Source of the DNA: an uncultured Clostridia bacterium
Lineage (GTDB): Bacteria > Bacillota > Clostridia > Oscillospirales > Acutalibacteraceae
Assembly: GCA_944384925.1 (NCBI GenBank)
Contig: CALWVF010000030.1
Location: 1-36,145 of the forward strand
DNA length: 36,145 nucleotides
Direction of reading: 5' to 3'
Shown: positions 24,379-33,940 of the stretch, piece by piece
How positions within the stretch are numbered: position 1 is the stretch's first letter
Layout of the letters: each line of letters starts with the position of its first letter
Position numbers and translations under genes: made by a program
Notes under the pieces: generated by a model
Told to the model about the DNA's origin: nothing
Seen by the model: the letters and a program-made list of their open reading frames with translations, nothing else
The model's database searches: none

Positions 24379-27305
24379 CATAATTTAACCTCTATATTAT
24401 GATTATCCCTTTTTTGTTCTAATGAAGCAATTAAACTTCTTAGACGTATTTCTACTGAATCCAAATTAGTTACTTCATCTATTTTCATTTGAGTATATAT
24501 TTTACCTTCCTTTTCCAATATTTCTCTAACCTCATCTGCAGTTATTGCATCTGCTCCACAACCAAATGAAACTAACTGGACTAAATTCATATCATCCTTA
24601 TCTAAAATATATTTTGCTGTTGCATATAATCTTGCATGATATGTCCATTGATTTAAAGCATTAGTTTTGAACTTCTCAATTTTATTGCTAATACTATCTT
24701 CTGTTACAATTGCCAAACCATAACTGCATATCAATTTATCTATCCCATGATTTATCTCTGGATCAATATGATATGGTCTTCCAGATAATACTATAATGTC
24801 CCTATTTTCTTCACGCGCCTTATTAATAATTTCATCGCCTTTTTTAGATATTTTCAAAAGATAATTGTCATATTCCCTATATGCTAATTCTGTAGCCTTT
24901 TTTACTTCTATAAGCCGTATGTCGTTGAAGTATGCTTTGAGTACTTCATATAATTTAACAGCTAGACTTTCTCTTTTATGTATTCCAACATAGTCACATA
25001 TGAAAATTGTTTTTTTTATATTTTTAACATTTGCTTTAATGGTCTTTGGATAATAAGCTACTAAAGGACAATTATAATTATTATCTGCTAAATTTTCATC
25101 TACATTATAAGACATACATGGATAAAAAATTGCGTCAACACCCATATTAATTAAAGTTTCTATATGTCCATGGACTAACTTTGCTGGAAAACATACAGTA
25201 TCTGATGGTATAGTATTCTGGCCTAAAATATAAGTACTTTTGTTAGAAAATGAAGAAACTTTCACACTAAATCCTAGTGTCTTAAAAAATTTATTCCAAA
25301 AAGGTAAAAGTTCATACATATTTAACACCATTGGAATTCCTATTATCTCCCTTTCACCCTTATGTTCCATATATTTACTTAGTAATTCTCTCTTATATTC
25401 ATACATATTTAAATCACTTGAGTTGCTTTTCTTTGTAACAGGCCTCTCACAACGATTACCACCTATATATATTTTTCCTTTGTTAAATTTATTAACGGTA
25501 AGCCTACAATTATTGTTGCATAGTCCACATAAATCCACTTTTGTGTTATGTGTAAAATCATTTAATTCATTTTTATTTATAATTTTACTTTTTCCACATG
25601 ATTTTTTATGCGCATATATAGCTGCTCCATATGCCCCCATTAATCCCGAAATGTTTGGCCTAATTACTTCTATATTCATCTCTTGTTCAAATGCTCTTAA
25701 AACAGCATCATTTAGAAAAGTTCCTCCTTGAACTACTATATATTTGCCCAATTGCTCCGGTGATGATGCCCTTATAACTTTATATAATGCATTTTTTACA
25801 ACACTTAAAGATAATCCTGCAGAAATGTCTTCTATTGTTGCTCCATTCTCTTGAGCTTGCTTAACTGACGAATTCATAAACACAGTACATATTGAACCTA
25901 AATTAACTGGGTTCTTTGCAAACAGTCCCATTTTAGCAAATTCATCAACAGAATATCCCAATGAACCTGCAAAAGTTTGCAAAAATGATCCACAGCCTGA
26001 AGAACAAGCCTCATTCAAAAATACATTGTCTATAACACCATTACATACTTTAAGACATTTTATATCTTGGCCACCTATATCTAAAACAAACTCTACATTA
26101 GGCACAAAATGTTTAGCAGCCAAAAAATGGGCAACCGTCTCGACAATTCCATAATCTAGCGAAAATGCATTCTTTATAATTTCTTCTCCATGTCCTGTCA
26201 CAGCAGTAGATTCTATACTTATTCCCTCAAACTTTTTATAAATTTCATCTAGAAATTTTCTTATTATTTCCACAGGCTTTCCATTGTTAGGAAAATATAT
26301 AGAGTACAACAATTCCTTATTTTTTCCTATAATAGCAGCCTTCACAGTAGTCGAACCAACATCTATTCCAATACAAACAGGGCCATTATATAAATTTATA
26401 TCTAAGGTCTTAACTACTGCTTTATTGTGCCTATTTTTAAACTCTATATATTCTTTTTCATTGCTAAATAATGGGATGTTAGATGAAAATTCTTTTTTTG
26501 AGTTGTAAGTTTTAATTTTATGCATAGATTCGCTAATATTAAAATCTTTTTGAGCACAAAGGGCTGCCCCAATAGCAACATAATATAAAGAGTTCTCCGG
26601 ACAACATCCATCTGTTTTTATAGATTTATCGAAACCTTTTCTTAGCTCCGGTAAAAACGTAAGCGGACCTCCAAGGTAAACAACGTTTCCCTTTATTTCT
26701 CTTCCTTGTGCTAAGCCAGAAATCGTTTGGTTTACCACCGCCTCAAATATGCTTGCTGCAATATCACTTTTTCTCGCTCCTTGATTTAACAATGATTGTA
26801 TATCTGATTTAGCAAAAACTCCACACCTTGATGCTATTGTATAAGTTTTTTCATGTTCACTTGCCAGTTCATTCATATCCTTTATTGGTACAGACAATAA
26901 CGTTGCCATCTGATCAATAAATGCTCCTGTTCCTCCTGCACATGATCCATTCATCCTAATCTCCGGTATCCCAGATAAAAATAAAATTTTTGCATCTTCT
27001 CCCCCAAGTTCTATTGCAACACTTACGTCTGGATTAAAAGTACTAATTGATTTTTTAGTTGCATAAACTTCTTGGACAAAATCAAACCCATATTTTTCAG
27101 CAATTGCCAATCCTGCCGAACCAGAAATACCAATTTTAACATTTGATGTTATATTTAAATTATCATTTACTTTATTAAGTATATCTGTAATTTTATTTAC
27201 TATTTGTGAGTAATGTCTTTCATAAGACTTATACACTATAGCACCATCATCATTTAATACAATACATTTTATTGTAATAGAGCCTATATCTAAACCTATC
27301 CTCAA
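24378..27305 (-). CDS. 2-hydroxyacyl-CoA dehydratase activase-related protein (double ASKHA plus DUF2229)
   Basis: A 975-residue protein with two BadF/BadG-type ATPase domains: the first from residue 1 (RIGLDIGSITIK; GGEDAKILFLSG; NGSCAGGTGAFIDQM) and the second from about 305 (CIGIDVGSTTVKAA; LDIGGQDIKCL; EACSSGCGSF). A Cys cluster (VDLCGLCNNNCRLTV, near 590) follows, then a DUF2229 region (IPMVLNMYELLPFW, TVCFPAKLVHGH) and a C-terminal part with VLSGRPYHIDPEINHG and VSFGCGADAIT. Characterised HgdC-type activases bind a [4Fe-4S] cluster between subunits and drive electrons into dehydratases with ATP; the role of this long form is not settled. It starts with TTG at 27305 behind GGGGGG. The partner downstream is a pseudogene. 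Confidence 0.88.
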   Translation of the reverse strand: MRIGLDIGSITIKCIVLNDDGAIVYKSYERHYSQIVNKITDILNKVNDNLNITSNVKIGISGSAGLAIAEKYGFDFVQEVYATKKSISTFNPDVSVAIELGGEDAKILFLSGIPEIRMNGSCAGGTGAFIDQMATLLSVPIKDMNELASEHEKTYTIASRCGVFAKSDIQSLLNQGARKSDIAASIFEAVVNQTISGLAQGREIKGNVVYLGGPLTFLPELRKGFDKSIKTDGCCPENSLYYVAIGAALCAQKDFNISESMHKIKTYNSKKEFSSNIPLFSNEKEYIEFKNRHNKAVVKTLDINLYNGPVCIGIDVGSTTVKAAIIGKNKELLYSIYFPNNGKPVEIIRKFLDEIYKKFEGISIESTAVTGHGEEIIKNAFSLDYGIVETVAHFLAAKHFVPNVEFVLDIGGQDIKCLKVCNGVIDNVFLNEACSSGCGSFLQTFAGSLGYSVDEFAKMGLFAKNPVNLGSICTVFMNSSVKQAQENGATIEDISAGLSLSVVKNALYKVIRASSPEQLGKYIVVQGGTFLNDAVLRAFEQEMNIEVIRPNISGLMGAYGAAIYAHKKSCGKSKIINKNELNDFTHNTKVDLCGLCNNNCRLTVNKFNKGKIYIGGNRCERPVTKKSNSSDLNMYEYKRELLSKYMEHKGEREIIGIPMVLNMYELLPFWNKFFKTLGFSVKVSSFSNKSTYILGQNTIPSDTVCFPAKLVHGHIETLINMGVDAIFYPCMSYNVDENLADNNYNCPLVAYYPKTIKANVKNIKKTIFICDYVGIHKRESLAVKLYEVLKAYFNDIRLIEVKKATELAYREYDNYLLKISKKGDEIINKAREENRDIIVLSGRPYHIDPEINHGIDKLICSYGLAIVTEDSISNKIEKFKTNALNQWTYHARLYATAKYILDKDDMNLVQLVSFGCGADAITADEVREILEKEGKIYTQMKIDEVTNLDSVEIRLRSLIASLEQKRDNHNIEVKL

Positions 27306-27485
27306 AGTTATCCCCCCTAAATTTAGTAATAACTTTAATTTTTAACAATAGATATAAATTTAAAGATATACACAATAAAAATTATATAACAAATGTATAT
27401 TCTTTATGTTGGAGTATATCATTCATTTATATTATTGTCAATTATAAATTATTTCTCATACAACTATATTTAAGTTGTATACTTA

Positions 27486-27514
27486 TTGAAATTTATACAT
27501 TTTTGTTTTATAAT
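27486..27514 (+). promoter_or_regulatory. Sigma-A promoter of the nucleotide-sugar dehydratase gene
   Basis: TTGAAA (27486-27491), a 17-base spacer and consensus TATAAT (27509-27514) place the transcription start near 27521, about 30 bases before the ATG at 27550. Confidence 0.75.
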
Positions 27515-27549
27515 ATTTTTATCTTAATTTGTTTAGGTTGGTTAGAATT

Positions 27550-29439
27550 ATGGATTTGTATAAATATCTTAAATCGAGCCGCAAATATATATTGTTCGTT
27601 TGCGACTTTATCTTATGGAATATTTCTTATTATTTTGCTTTTGCTATTAACCGAGATAGTTTTTTACTTCATGGATTTGAATATGAATTTATTTTTTGTC
27701 TTGTAATATTAAATATTTGTTTTCCAATTATATGCTTATTGTTTAAATTATACGACAAGCTTTGGAGGTACGCAGATGTAGAAGATTTCTTCTATGTTGG
27801 AATTGCTTGCTTATGCTCTAATATAATATTTTTAGCTTCAACTATTTTTTTATCACATCTTTTAAACAATAAAAACATAAATCTAGGACTCCGTACTTAT
27901 ATCATAACATTCCTTGCTTCGACCTTTTTAATGTTTATGTTCAGAGCAGTATATCGTCTTAGTAAAATACTTGAAAAAAGAGACTTCCCACATAGTGCAA
28001 GAAAAAGGACCTTAATTGTGGGGGCTGGTGAATCTGCAACTTATGCTTTAAAAGAATTTTCTAAAAATCCAGAAAATGAGTACCTCCCTATTTGCATTGT
28101 AGATGATGATAGGGAAAAAATTGGCAGATCTGTATTCGGTATAAAAATAATTGGTTCTACAGCAGAAATTCAAGATATCTGCAAGGAAAATAATATAGAT
28201 GTCATTCTATTTACTATTTCCTCTGCTTCTCAGGAAGATAGAAAAAGAATTCTTGATATATGTTCAAAAACTAATCTTGAAGTAAAAATTATTCCTAATA
28301 TTTGTGATATGGTTTCTTCTGACACACCAATTACCTCCACAATACGCCGTGTTAATGTTGAAGATTTGCTGGGTAGAGAACCTGTTGTCTTAGATATTGA
28401 AAAATACGGCAAATATATAATCAATAAAACTATTTTAGTAACCGGCGGCGGTGGTTCTATCGGATCCGAGCTTTGCAGGCAGATCGCTCATATGCAACCA
28501 AAAAGCTTAATCATATTTGATATCTATGAAAATAACGCTTATGATATTCAACAAGAATTAAAAAGAACTTTTGGGAACAAATTAAATTTTGAAGTTCAAA
28601 TTGGATCTGTTCGAGATAAAGATAAACTAGAAAGTTTATTTAAACAAAAATGTATTGACGTTGTATTTCATGCAGCAGCTCATAAGCATGTTCCACTTAT
28701 GGAAACAAACCCTGAAGAAGCTGTTAAAAATAATATATTCGGTACACTTAATCTTGCACAAATAGCAAGTAAATATAAAGCAAAAAAGTTTGTCCAAATA
28801 TCTACTGATAAGGCTGTTAACCCAACCAGCATAATGGGTGCTACAAAACGCATCTGTGAAATGATTATACAAATGATGGATGAAATAAGTTCTACTGAAT
28901 TTGTCGCTGTGAGATTTGGGAACGTTCTTGGATCTAATGGTTCTGTTATCCCTCTATTTGAAAGGCAAATTAAAGAGGGTGGTCCTATAACTGTTACTCA
29001 CCCAGATATTATAAGATTTTTTATGACTATCCCCGAAGCTGTCTCGCTTGTCCTTACAGCAGGAAGCATAGCTCATGGTGGCGAAATATTTATTCTCGAT
29101 ATGGGTGAACCAGTTAAAATAAAGGATCTTGCAGAAAATTTAATAAGGTTATCTGGATTAGTTCCTGGCAAAGATATTGAAATTAAATATACCGGTTTAC
29201 GACCAGGTGAAAAACTTTATGAAGAAATTTTATTGAATGAAGAAAAAATACAGAAAACAAAAAATAAGAAGATTTATATCGGACAACCCATTGAATTTGA
29301 TAAGGAAATATTTGAAAAGAATTTAGAAGAATTGTCATATGCATCTGCTTCTAATAATTCCTCTGAAATAGAACATATAATTTCCAAAATGGTACCAACA
29401 TTTAATCATGCACTTAATAAAAGCAATAATTCTAATTAA
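27550..29439 (+). CDS. Membrane-bound nucleotide-sugar 4,6-dehydratase (CapD/FlaA1/PglF family)
   Basis: About 629 residues. Four hydrophobic segments fill the first 130 residues. A Rossmann-like CoA-binding-type domain follows (LIVGAGESATYALKEF), then the extended SDR catalytic domain with TGGGGSIGSELCRQI and the STDKAVNPTSIMGATK segment. Met stands where most SDRs have the catalytic Tyr, as known for PglF-type UDP-GlcNAc 4,6-dehydratases. It probably makes UDP-4-keto-6-deoxy sugars for surface glycans. The ATG at 27550 is preferred: AGGTTGG lies eight bases upstream, and the promoter's predicted start leaves little room for the TTG at 27529. It is not embedded in a glycan cluster here. Confidence 0.9.
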   Translation: MDLYKYLKSSRKYILFVCDFILWNISYYFAFAINRDSFLLHGFEYEFIFCLVILNICFPIICLLFKLYDKLWRYADVEDFFYVGIACLCSNIIFLASTIFLSHLLNNKNINLGLRTYIITFLASTFLMFMFRAVYRLSKILEKRDFPHSARKRTLIVGAGESATYALKEFSKNPENEYLPICIVDDDREKIGRSVFGIKIIGSTAEIQDICKENNIDVILFTISSASQEDRKRILDICSKTNLEVKIIPNICDMVSSDTPITSTIRRVNVEDLLGREPVVLDIEKYGKYIINKTILVTGGGGSIGSELCRQIAHMQPKSLIIFDIYENNAYDIQQELKRTFGNKLNFEVQIGSVRDKDKLESLFKQKCIDVVFHAAAHKHVPLMETNPEEAVKNNIFGTLNLAQIASKYKAKKFVQISTDKAVNPTSIMGATKRICEMIIQMMDEISSTEFVAVRFGNVLGSNGSVIPLFERQIKEGGPITVTHPDIIRFFMTIPEAVSLVLTAGSIAHGGEIFILDMGEPVKIKDLAENLIRLSGLVPGKDIEIKYTGLRPGEKLYEEILLNEEKIQKTKNKKIYIGQPIEFDKEIFEKNLEELSYASASNNSSEIEHIISKMVPTFNHALNKSNNSN

Positions 29440-29470
29440 GTAATATATAAATATAATTATTTTATTAAAA

Positions 29471-29508
29471 TTAAGAGGTAAATTATTCAAACATAATTTA
29501 CCTCTTAA
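29471..29508. terminator. Bidirectional terminator between the dehydratase and thioredoxin genes
   Basis: A 16-bp perfect stem (left arm TTAAGAGGTAAATTAT) with a 6-base loop. The T-rich tail is better on the minus strand, so it mainly terminates the thioredoxin gene. Confidence 0.8.
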
Positions 29509-29529
29509 CTATTTTCATTATATAAACTT

Positions 29530-29853
29530 CTACAGACATTTATCTATAAGTTGACTATATTTATTAAATGGATTAAATCCTGTTTCTCGGCTTACTATTT
29601 CTCCATTTTTAATAATAAATACTGTTGGTACACTTTGAACCTCATATTCTTCTGACAACTCAGAATTTTTATCTATGTCTATTTTTACAACTTTTAATTT
29701 GTCACCATATTCCTCCGCTATTTGTTCCATCACTGGTGAAAGCATTTTACACGGACCACACCAGGTTGCAAAAAAGTCTACTATTAATATTCCTTCTTCT
29801 TTCAACATTTGTTGGAACTCTTCCTTAGATGGATGAAAAATTTCAGATACCAT
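29530..29853 (-). CDS. trxA: Thioredoxin
   Basis: A 107-residue cytosolic disulfide reductase. The active site WCGPC is in DFFATWCGPCKMLSP, and the cis-Pro motif SVPTVFIIKNG and the GFNPF segment near the C-terminus complete the fold. The start at 29853 is chosen because AAGGGG lies eight bases upstream; an ATG 14 codons earlier would add a nonhomologous N-terminus with no ribosome binding site. No thioredoxin reductase gene is adjacent. It is probably monocistronic. Confidence 0.95.
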   Translation of the reverse strand: MVSEIFHPSKEEFQQMLKEEGILIVDFFATWCGPCKMLSPVMEQIAEEYGDKLKVVKIDIDKNSELSEEYEVQSVPTVFIIKNGEIVSRETGFNPFNKYSQLIDKCL

Positions 29854-30005
29854 TTTAATATTCCCCTTCCTAATGTAAAAATTAAACTTCTGCAATATAA
29901 CTGATATTATTAATTTAACCTATATAGTTAAAATAATGCATACAGACAAGATTTAATTAACAATGCCATAGTCCTTAATAAAGTATTCCAATTTAAATTA
30001 ACATT

Positions 30006-30770
30006 CTAACCCTCGTAATTAACAATGCTTATATTATTTATGATTACCGCATCTAAAGGCAAATTATTTTGGTTTACTTCAACTTGCGCTATTTTATCTA
30101 CAACATCCATTCCCTCGAAAACCTGGGCAAAAACAGTATGACCCTTAGACGCTGTATTTAATGCTCCATCTAGATTAGGATTTCCGCCATTCTCCTCATA
30201 GAATTTTTTAATTTCATCTGTTACCTTAGACATATCAACAGTTCCGCCATATCTACTTTCAAATGCTGCAGTATTTGATTTATAAATATCATAAACCTTC
30301 TGGAAATAGTCCCAGCCCACAAATGCATCTGGCTTAGCCTGATTAATAAAAAATTGACTTCCATTTGTATTTTTACCACTATTAGCCATAGCAACAGAAC
30401 CTCTAATATTCAATACATTTGTACTGAACTCATCTTCAAAAGCATTTCCCCAAATACTAGTTCCACCGGTTCCATTCCCATTTGGATCTCCACCTTGTAT
30501 CATAAATCCATCTATTACTCTATGAAATGTCAACCCATTATAATAACCATTTCTAGAATGAGTTTTAAAATTTTCAACCGCTTTTGGTGCAACTTCTGGA
30601 AAAAACCTTAATTTTATTGTACCCATATTAGTTTCCATAATAGCCACTTCTTCACCTGATAATGGTAAATCTAATTGATATCCTAATTGCTTATTACTTT
30701 CCGTGTTTGAACACGCTGAAGAAAAAAACATTGAAGCTATAATAAACATCACCCCTAAAAATCTACGCAT
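30006..30770 (-). CDS. Lipoprotein cyclophilin-type peptidyl-prolyl isomerase
   Basis: 254 residues. The signal sequence has a lipobox (MFFSSAC, Cys near 20), so the mature protein is anchored to the outer face of the membrane. The cyclophilin domain follows, with METNMGTIKLRFFPEVAPK, FHRVIDGFMIQGGDPNG and the GSQFFINQ motif. A longer insertion (about 150-205) precedes the final FAQVFEGMDVVDKI segment. It would assist folding of secreted proteins, of which this window encodes several. AGAGG lies six bases before the ATG. Confidence 0.93.
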   Translation of the reverse strand: MRRFLGVMFIIASMFFSSACSNTESNKQLGYQLDLPLSGEEVAIMETNMGTIKLRFFPEVAPKAVENFKTHSRNGYYNGLTFHRVIDGFMIQGGDPNGNGTGGTSIWGNAFEDEFSTNVLNIRGSVAMANSGKNTNGSQFFINQAKPDAFVGWDYFQKVYDIYKSNTAAFESRYGGTVDMSKVTDEIKKFYEENGGNPNLDGALNTASKGHTVFAQVFEGMDVVDKIAQVEVNQNNLPLDAVIINNISIVNYEG

Positions 30771-30902
30771 CTAAAAACCTCTTTTCTATCAAATTCTAAG
30801 CCTGATGCACTATTTTATAAATCATTAATGAAATAAATATAATTTATAATACCACAAAACTAAACAGTATTCAACATATACATACAAAAAATATTACACA
30901 TA

Positions 30903-32525
30903 TTAAAAGTTATTAGTAATTTCTACTTCTTGCTTTTTGTTCAGTTTATTTTGCATATATTCATCATACGTACACATTCTATCGATAAATCCAGTATCTG
31001 TTATTTCTATAATCCTATTTGCAATAGTCTGTATAAACTCATGATCTTGAGATGAAAATAATACATTTCCCTTAAAGTTAACTAGTCCATTATTTACAGC
31101 TGTTATTGATTCTAAATCTAGATGATTAGTTGGCTGATCTAAAATCAATACATTTGATTTAAATAACATCATTCTAGAAAACATGCATCTTACTTTTTCG
31201 CCACCAGATAACACATCAACTGGTTTATAAATGTCTTCCCCTGAAAAAAGCATCCTGCCGAGAAAACCTCTTAAATAAGTTTCTGTAGTATCTTTTGAAT
31301 ATTGTCTCATCCAGTCAAGTATAGTCATTTTGCAACCATCAAAATAGCTTGTATTATCTTTTGGAAAATATGAACGGCTTGTACTTACTCCCCATTTAAA
31401 TTGACCCTTATCGGCTGTCATCTCTCCAACTAATATTTTAAACAATGTTGTTATCGCTATTTCATTATCGCTTATAAATGCAACCTTATCCCCTTTATTT
31501 AAGGTAAATGATATATCATTTAAAACATTCTGTCCGTCTACAGATTTGCATATTCCATCGACTTTAAGAATATCTTTACCAGGTTCCCTCTCCATTTCAA
31601 ATCCTATAAATGGGTATCTTCTACTAGAAGCCGGCATTTCTTCTATTGTTAATTTTTCTAATAATTTTTTTCTTGCTGTTGCTTGCTTAGATTTAGATTT
31701 ATTAGCAGAAAATCTTTCTATAAAATTTTTTAGTTCCTTCGCTTTTTCCTCATTTTTCTTATTTTGCTGCTTTATCATCTTTTGCATTAATTGACTAGAT
31801 TCATACCAAAATTCATAATTTCCAACATACATTTTTATTTTTGTGTAGTCTATATCCACAATATGAGTACAAATGTTATTTAAAAAATGTCTATCATGTG
31901 ATACTACTATAACAGTACCCTCATAGTCTGCAAGAAAATCCTCCAACCAGGAAATAGCAGCTATATCCAAATGGTTTGTAGGCTCATCCAATAATATTAT
32001 ATCTGGATCTCCAAATAATGAACGTGCTAATAATACCTTTACCTTTTCATTGCCTGATAAAAGGCCCATATTAGAATAAAGTATAGATTCTGGTAATCCA
32101 AGGCCTTGTATAAGTTTAGATGCCTCAGATTCCGCTTCCCATCCATTAAGTTCTGCAAATTCAGATTCTAATTCAGAAGCTAAAATACCATCTTCTTCAG
32201 AAAAGTCTTGCTTTGCATATATTTCATCTTTTTTCTTTATAATTTCATAAAGCCTGTTATTTCCCGAAATTATAGTATCTAAAACTGAAAGCTCATCATA
32301 AGCATAATGATCTTGTTTTAATACAGATATTCTTACTGTTGATGGAATAGAGACTTCTCCTTTTGAAGGTTCTATTTCCCCACATAAAATCTTTAAGAAA
32401 GTTGATTTTCCAGCTCCATTTGCACCAATTATTCCATAACAATTCCCTGGTGTAAATTTTAGGTTTACATCAGAAAACAAATTAGTCCCATTAAAATTCA
32501 GACTCAAATCTGATACTGTAATCAT
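30903..32525 (-). CDS. ABC-F family ATPase with a degenerate second Walker A
   Basis: A 540-residue soluble protein with two ABC ATPase domains and no membrane segments, the ABC-F layout. The first domain is intact: GANGAGKST (near 33-41), signature LLSGNEK and ILLDEPTNHLD. The inter-domain linker is Lys-rich (about 240-290). The second has LSGGEKVRC and LILDQPTNHLD, but its Walker A position reads SDNEIAITT, lacking the Gly and Lys residues. ABC-F proteins bind ribosomes at the E site, and some confer antibiotic protection. This one resembles the YbiT-like housekeeping group more than resistance types. Divergent from the peptide-precursor array; a functional link is speculative. GGAGG lies six bases before the ATG. 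Confidence 0.88.
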   Translation of the reverse strand: MITVSDLSLNFNGTNLFSDVNLKFTPGNCYGIIGANGAGKSTFLKILCGEIEPSKGEVSIPSTVRISVLKQDHYAYDELSVLDTIISGNNRLYEIIKKKDEIYAKQDFSEEDGILASELESEFAELNGWEAESEASKLIQGLGLPESILYSNMGLLSGNEKVKVLLARSLFGDPDIILLDEPTNHLDIAAISWLEDFLADYEGTVIVVSHDRHFLNNICTHIVDIDYTKIKMYVGNYEFWYESSQLMQKMIKQQNKKNEEKAKELKNFIERFSANKSKSKQATARKKLLEKLTIEEMPASSRRYPFIGFEMEREPGKDILKVDGICKSVDGQNVLNDISFTLNKGDKVAFISDNEIAITTLFKILVGEMTADKGQFKWGVSTSRSYFPKDNTSYFDGCKMTILDWMRQYSKDTTETYLRGFLGRMLFSGEDIYKPVDVLSGGEKVRCMFSRMMLFKSNVLILDQPTNHLDLESITAVNNGLVNFKGNVLFSSQDHEFIQTIANRIIEITDTGFIDRMCTYDEYMQNKLNKKQEVEITNNF

Positions 32526-32681
32526 ATATCCTCCGTTAAAATTTAATTTATTTTATAAGATATAATTATATAACAAATTTACAAGGTCTTCAACCTATAA
32601 ATAAGTAATTCAATATTATAATTTCCTAAAAACTAATAACAAATAGTTAAATTTAATCTGCAATTGTACATATAATAACCT

Positions 32682-32714
32682 AAATTAGATCTTATTATTA
32701 GTAGATCTTAATTT
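32682..32714. repeat. Inverted repeat upstream of the precursor array
   Basis: AAATTAGATCT and AGATCTTAATTT flank ten bases, with one bulged T. The same stretch contains a 9-bp direct repeat (TAGATCTTA at 32686 and 32702). It could be a regulator site; the AT-rich context makes chance possible. Confidence 0.45.
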
Positions 32715-32745
32715 TCGTTATAAAGTAAATCACGAAATTACAATT

Positions 32746-32774
32746 AATATTTTATATAATTAATATAAAATATT
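32746..32774. repeat. Perfect AT inverted repeat next to the array promoter
   Basis: A 12-bp perfect inverted repeat (AATATTTTATAT / ATATAAAATATT, 5-base loop) ends 11 bases before the -35 element and is followed by a T-rich run. It could be an operator or a weak upstream terminator. Confidence 0.5.
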
Positions 32775-32784
32775 TATTTTTTTA

Positions 32785-32813
32785 TTGAAAATAATTGTTA
32801 ATAATGTTATAAT
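32785..32813 (+). promoter_or_regulatory. Sigma-A promoter of the Nif11-leader precursor array
   Basis: TTGAAA (32785-32790), a 17-base spacer and consensus TATAAT (32808-32813) place transcription start near 32820, about 40 bases before the first precursor ATG. No comparable promoter was seen between later copies, so it may drive all of them. Confidence 0.75.
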
Positions 32814-32860
32814 ATTCCTATTATTCCAATATTTTTTAAATTATGTGGGAGGAAATAAAA

Positions 32861-33304
32861 ATGTCTATTGAATCAGTAAAAAACTTTTATGAAAAAATTG
32901 CAAATGATAAGGATTTTCAAAAGAAGCTAGATGAACTTCAAAGTAAGACCACGGAAGGCTTGGAACTTCCGTTAGCGCAAGACAAAAAAGAAGAAATAAT
33001 CAAGGATGTTATTATTCCATTTGCTAAGGAGCAAGGTTTTGATTTCTCTATAGAGGATATTAAAAAATTCGAGCAATCTATTATTGAGCAACTCGATGAG
33101 AAACAATTAGAAAATATTGCGGCTGGGAGCATCAGCGAGGAACACGGTGGTATTGGTTTAGGTTTAAATTTTTGCAAGGTAGTTGGATTTGGAGTACTTG
33201 GAAATTTTGGTCCTTACTCTTTCGGACTTTGCCTTCTTATAGGATTTGGAACTGGTATAGGAGCTTGTATTTTATTTGGAAATACTTTTGAGATAGAGGA
33301 TTAA
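32861..33304 (+). CDS. Nif11-leader peptide precursor, copy 1
   Basis: 147 residues. The leader (1-89) has the Nif11 pattern: SVKNFYEKIANDKDFQKKL, IIPFAKEQGFDFSIEDI and EQLDEKQLENIAAG, ending in Ala-Gly where family leaders are usually cleaved. The core (90-147) is hydrophobic and Gly-rich with Cys105, Cys124 and Cys136, giving C-KVV-GFG and C-LLI-GFG-TGIGA-C. Most divergent core of the set, with an acidic FEIED end. I start at 32861, where GGGAGG lies eight bases upstream and the start matches the other copies, rather than six codons earlier. First gene after the promoter. Modification and final activity cannot be deduced. Confidence 0.87.
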   Translation: MSIESVKNFYEKIANDKDFQKKLDELQSKTTEGLELPLAQDKKEEIIKDVIIPFAKEQGFDFSIEDIKKFEQSIIEQLDEKQLENIAAGSISEEHGGIGLGLNFCKVVGFGVLGNFGPYSFGLCLLIGFGTGIGACILFGNTFEIED

Positions 33305-33374
33305 TATTAAAAAATGGCACAATATTTATACAAAACTTAATTTTAAATAAGATAAATACAAGGAGGCAATAAAA

Positions 33375-33842
33375 ATGTCCGTTGAATCGGTAAAAAACTT
33401 TTACGAAAAAATTGCAAATGATAAGGATTTTCAAAAGAAACTAGATGAGCTTCAAAACAAAGCTACGGAAGGCTTGGAACTTCCGTTAGCGCAAGACAAA
33501 AAAGAAGAAATAATCAAAGATGTGATTATTCCATTTGCTAAGGAGCAAGGTTTTGACTTCTCTATAGAGGATATAAAAGAATTCGAACAATCTATTATTG
33601 AGCAACTTGATGAGGAACAATTAAAAAATTTTAATGCCGGGAGACTTCATGAAGGCGGTGGTATAGGTGGACAAATTTGTTTCACAGTTGGATTTGGGTT
33701 AGGTTTTATGGCAGGAATTGATGACGACGACCATGGAGTTAGTGCGCTCTGTGTAGTTATTGGATTCGGGATTGGCAAAGCAATTTGCTTTGTGGTTGGA
33801 ATTGGGGAAAGCATTATACCTTGTAATCATTGGAACGGATAG
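33375..33842 (+). CDS. Nif11-leader peptide precursor, copy 2
   Basis: 155 residues. The leader (1-89) is almost identical to copy 1 and ends in NFNAG. The 66-residue core begins RLHEGGGIGGQIC, carries an acidic DDDDHGV stretch, and has Cys102, Cys126, Cys138 and Cys150. The motifs are C-FTV-GFG and C-VVI-GFG-IGKAI-C, with a distinctive CNHWNG C-terminus. Copy 3 is its close paralog, so this pair arose by recent duplication. AAGGAGG lies about seven bases before the ATG; the gap from copy 1 is 70 bases, with no terminator seen. The cleavage point after AG is inferred from family practice. Confidence 0.87.
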   Translation: MSVESVKNFYEKIANDKDFQKKLDELQNKATEGLELPLAQDKKEEIIKDVIIPFAKEQGFDFSIEDIKEFEQSIIEQLDEEQLKNFNAGRLHEGGGIGGQICFTVGFGLGFMAGIDDDDHGVSALCVVIGFGIGKAICFVVGIGESIIPCNHWNG

Positions 33843-33940
33843 TAATTTTCATGAATGCAAGCATTGGTTGATAAAAAGAATTTTGCGACATTTACCAAGA
33901 CACTAATAATAAATAAGATAAGTACAAGGAGGAAATAAAA
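33843..33940 (+). repeat. Duplicated spacer, first copy
   Basis: This 98-base spacer after copy 2 is matched at 34409-34506 with about three differences. Its 3' end (ATAAGATAAGTACAAGGAGG) is also shared in part by the spacer before copy 2. Confidence 0.9.

Noticed and set aside
25240..25731. Plus-strand open frame of 163 codons inside the activase gene
   Set aside because: Antisense shadow of a conserved coding region with no credible start signal.
27503..27706. Small hydrophobic plus-strand open frame
   Set aside because: It overlaps the start of the nucleotide-sugar dehydratase in another frame and begins inside the promoter.
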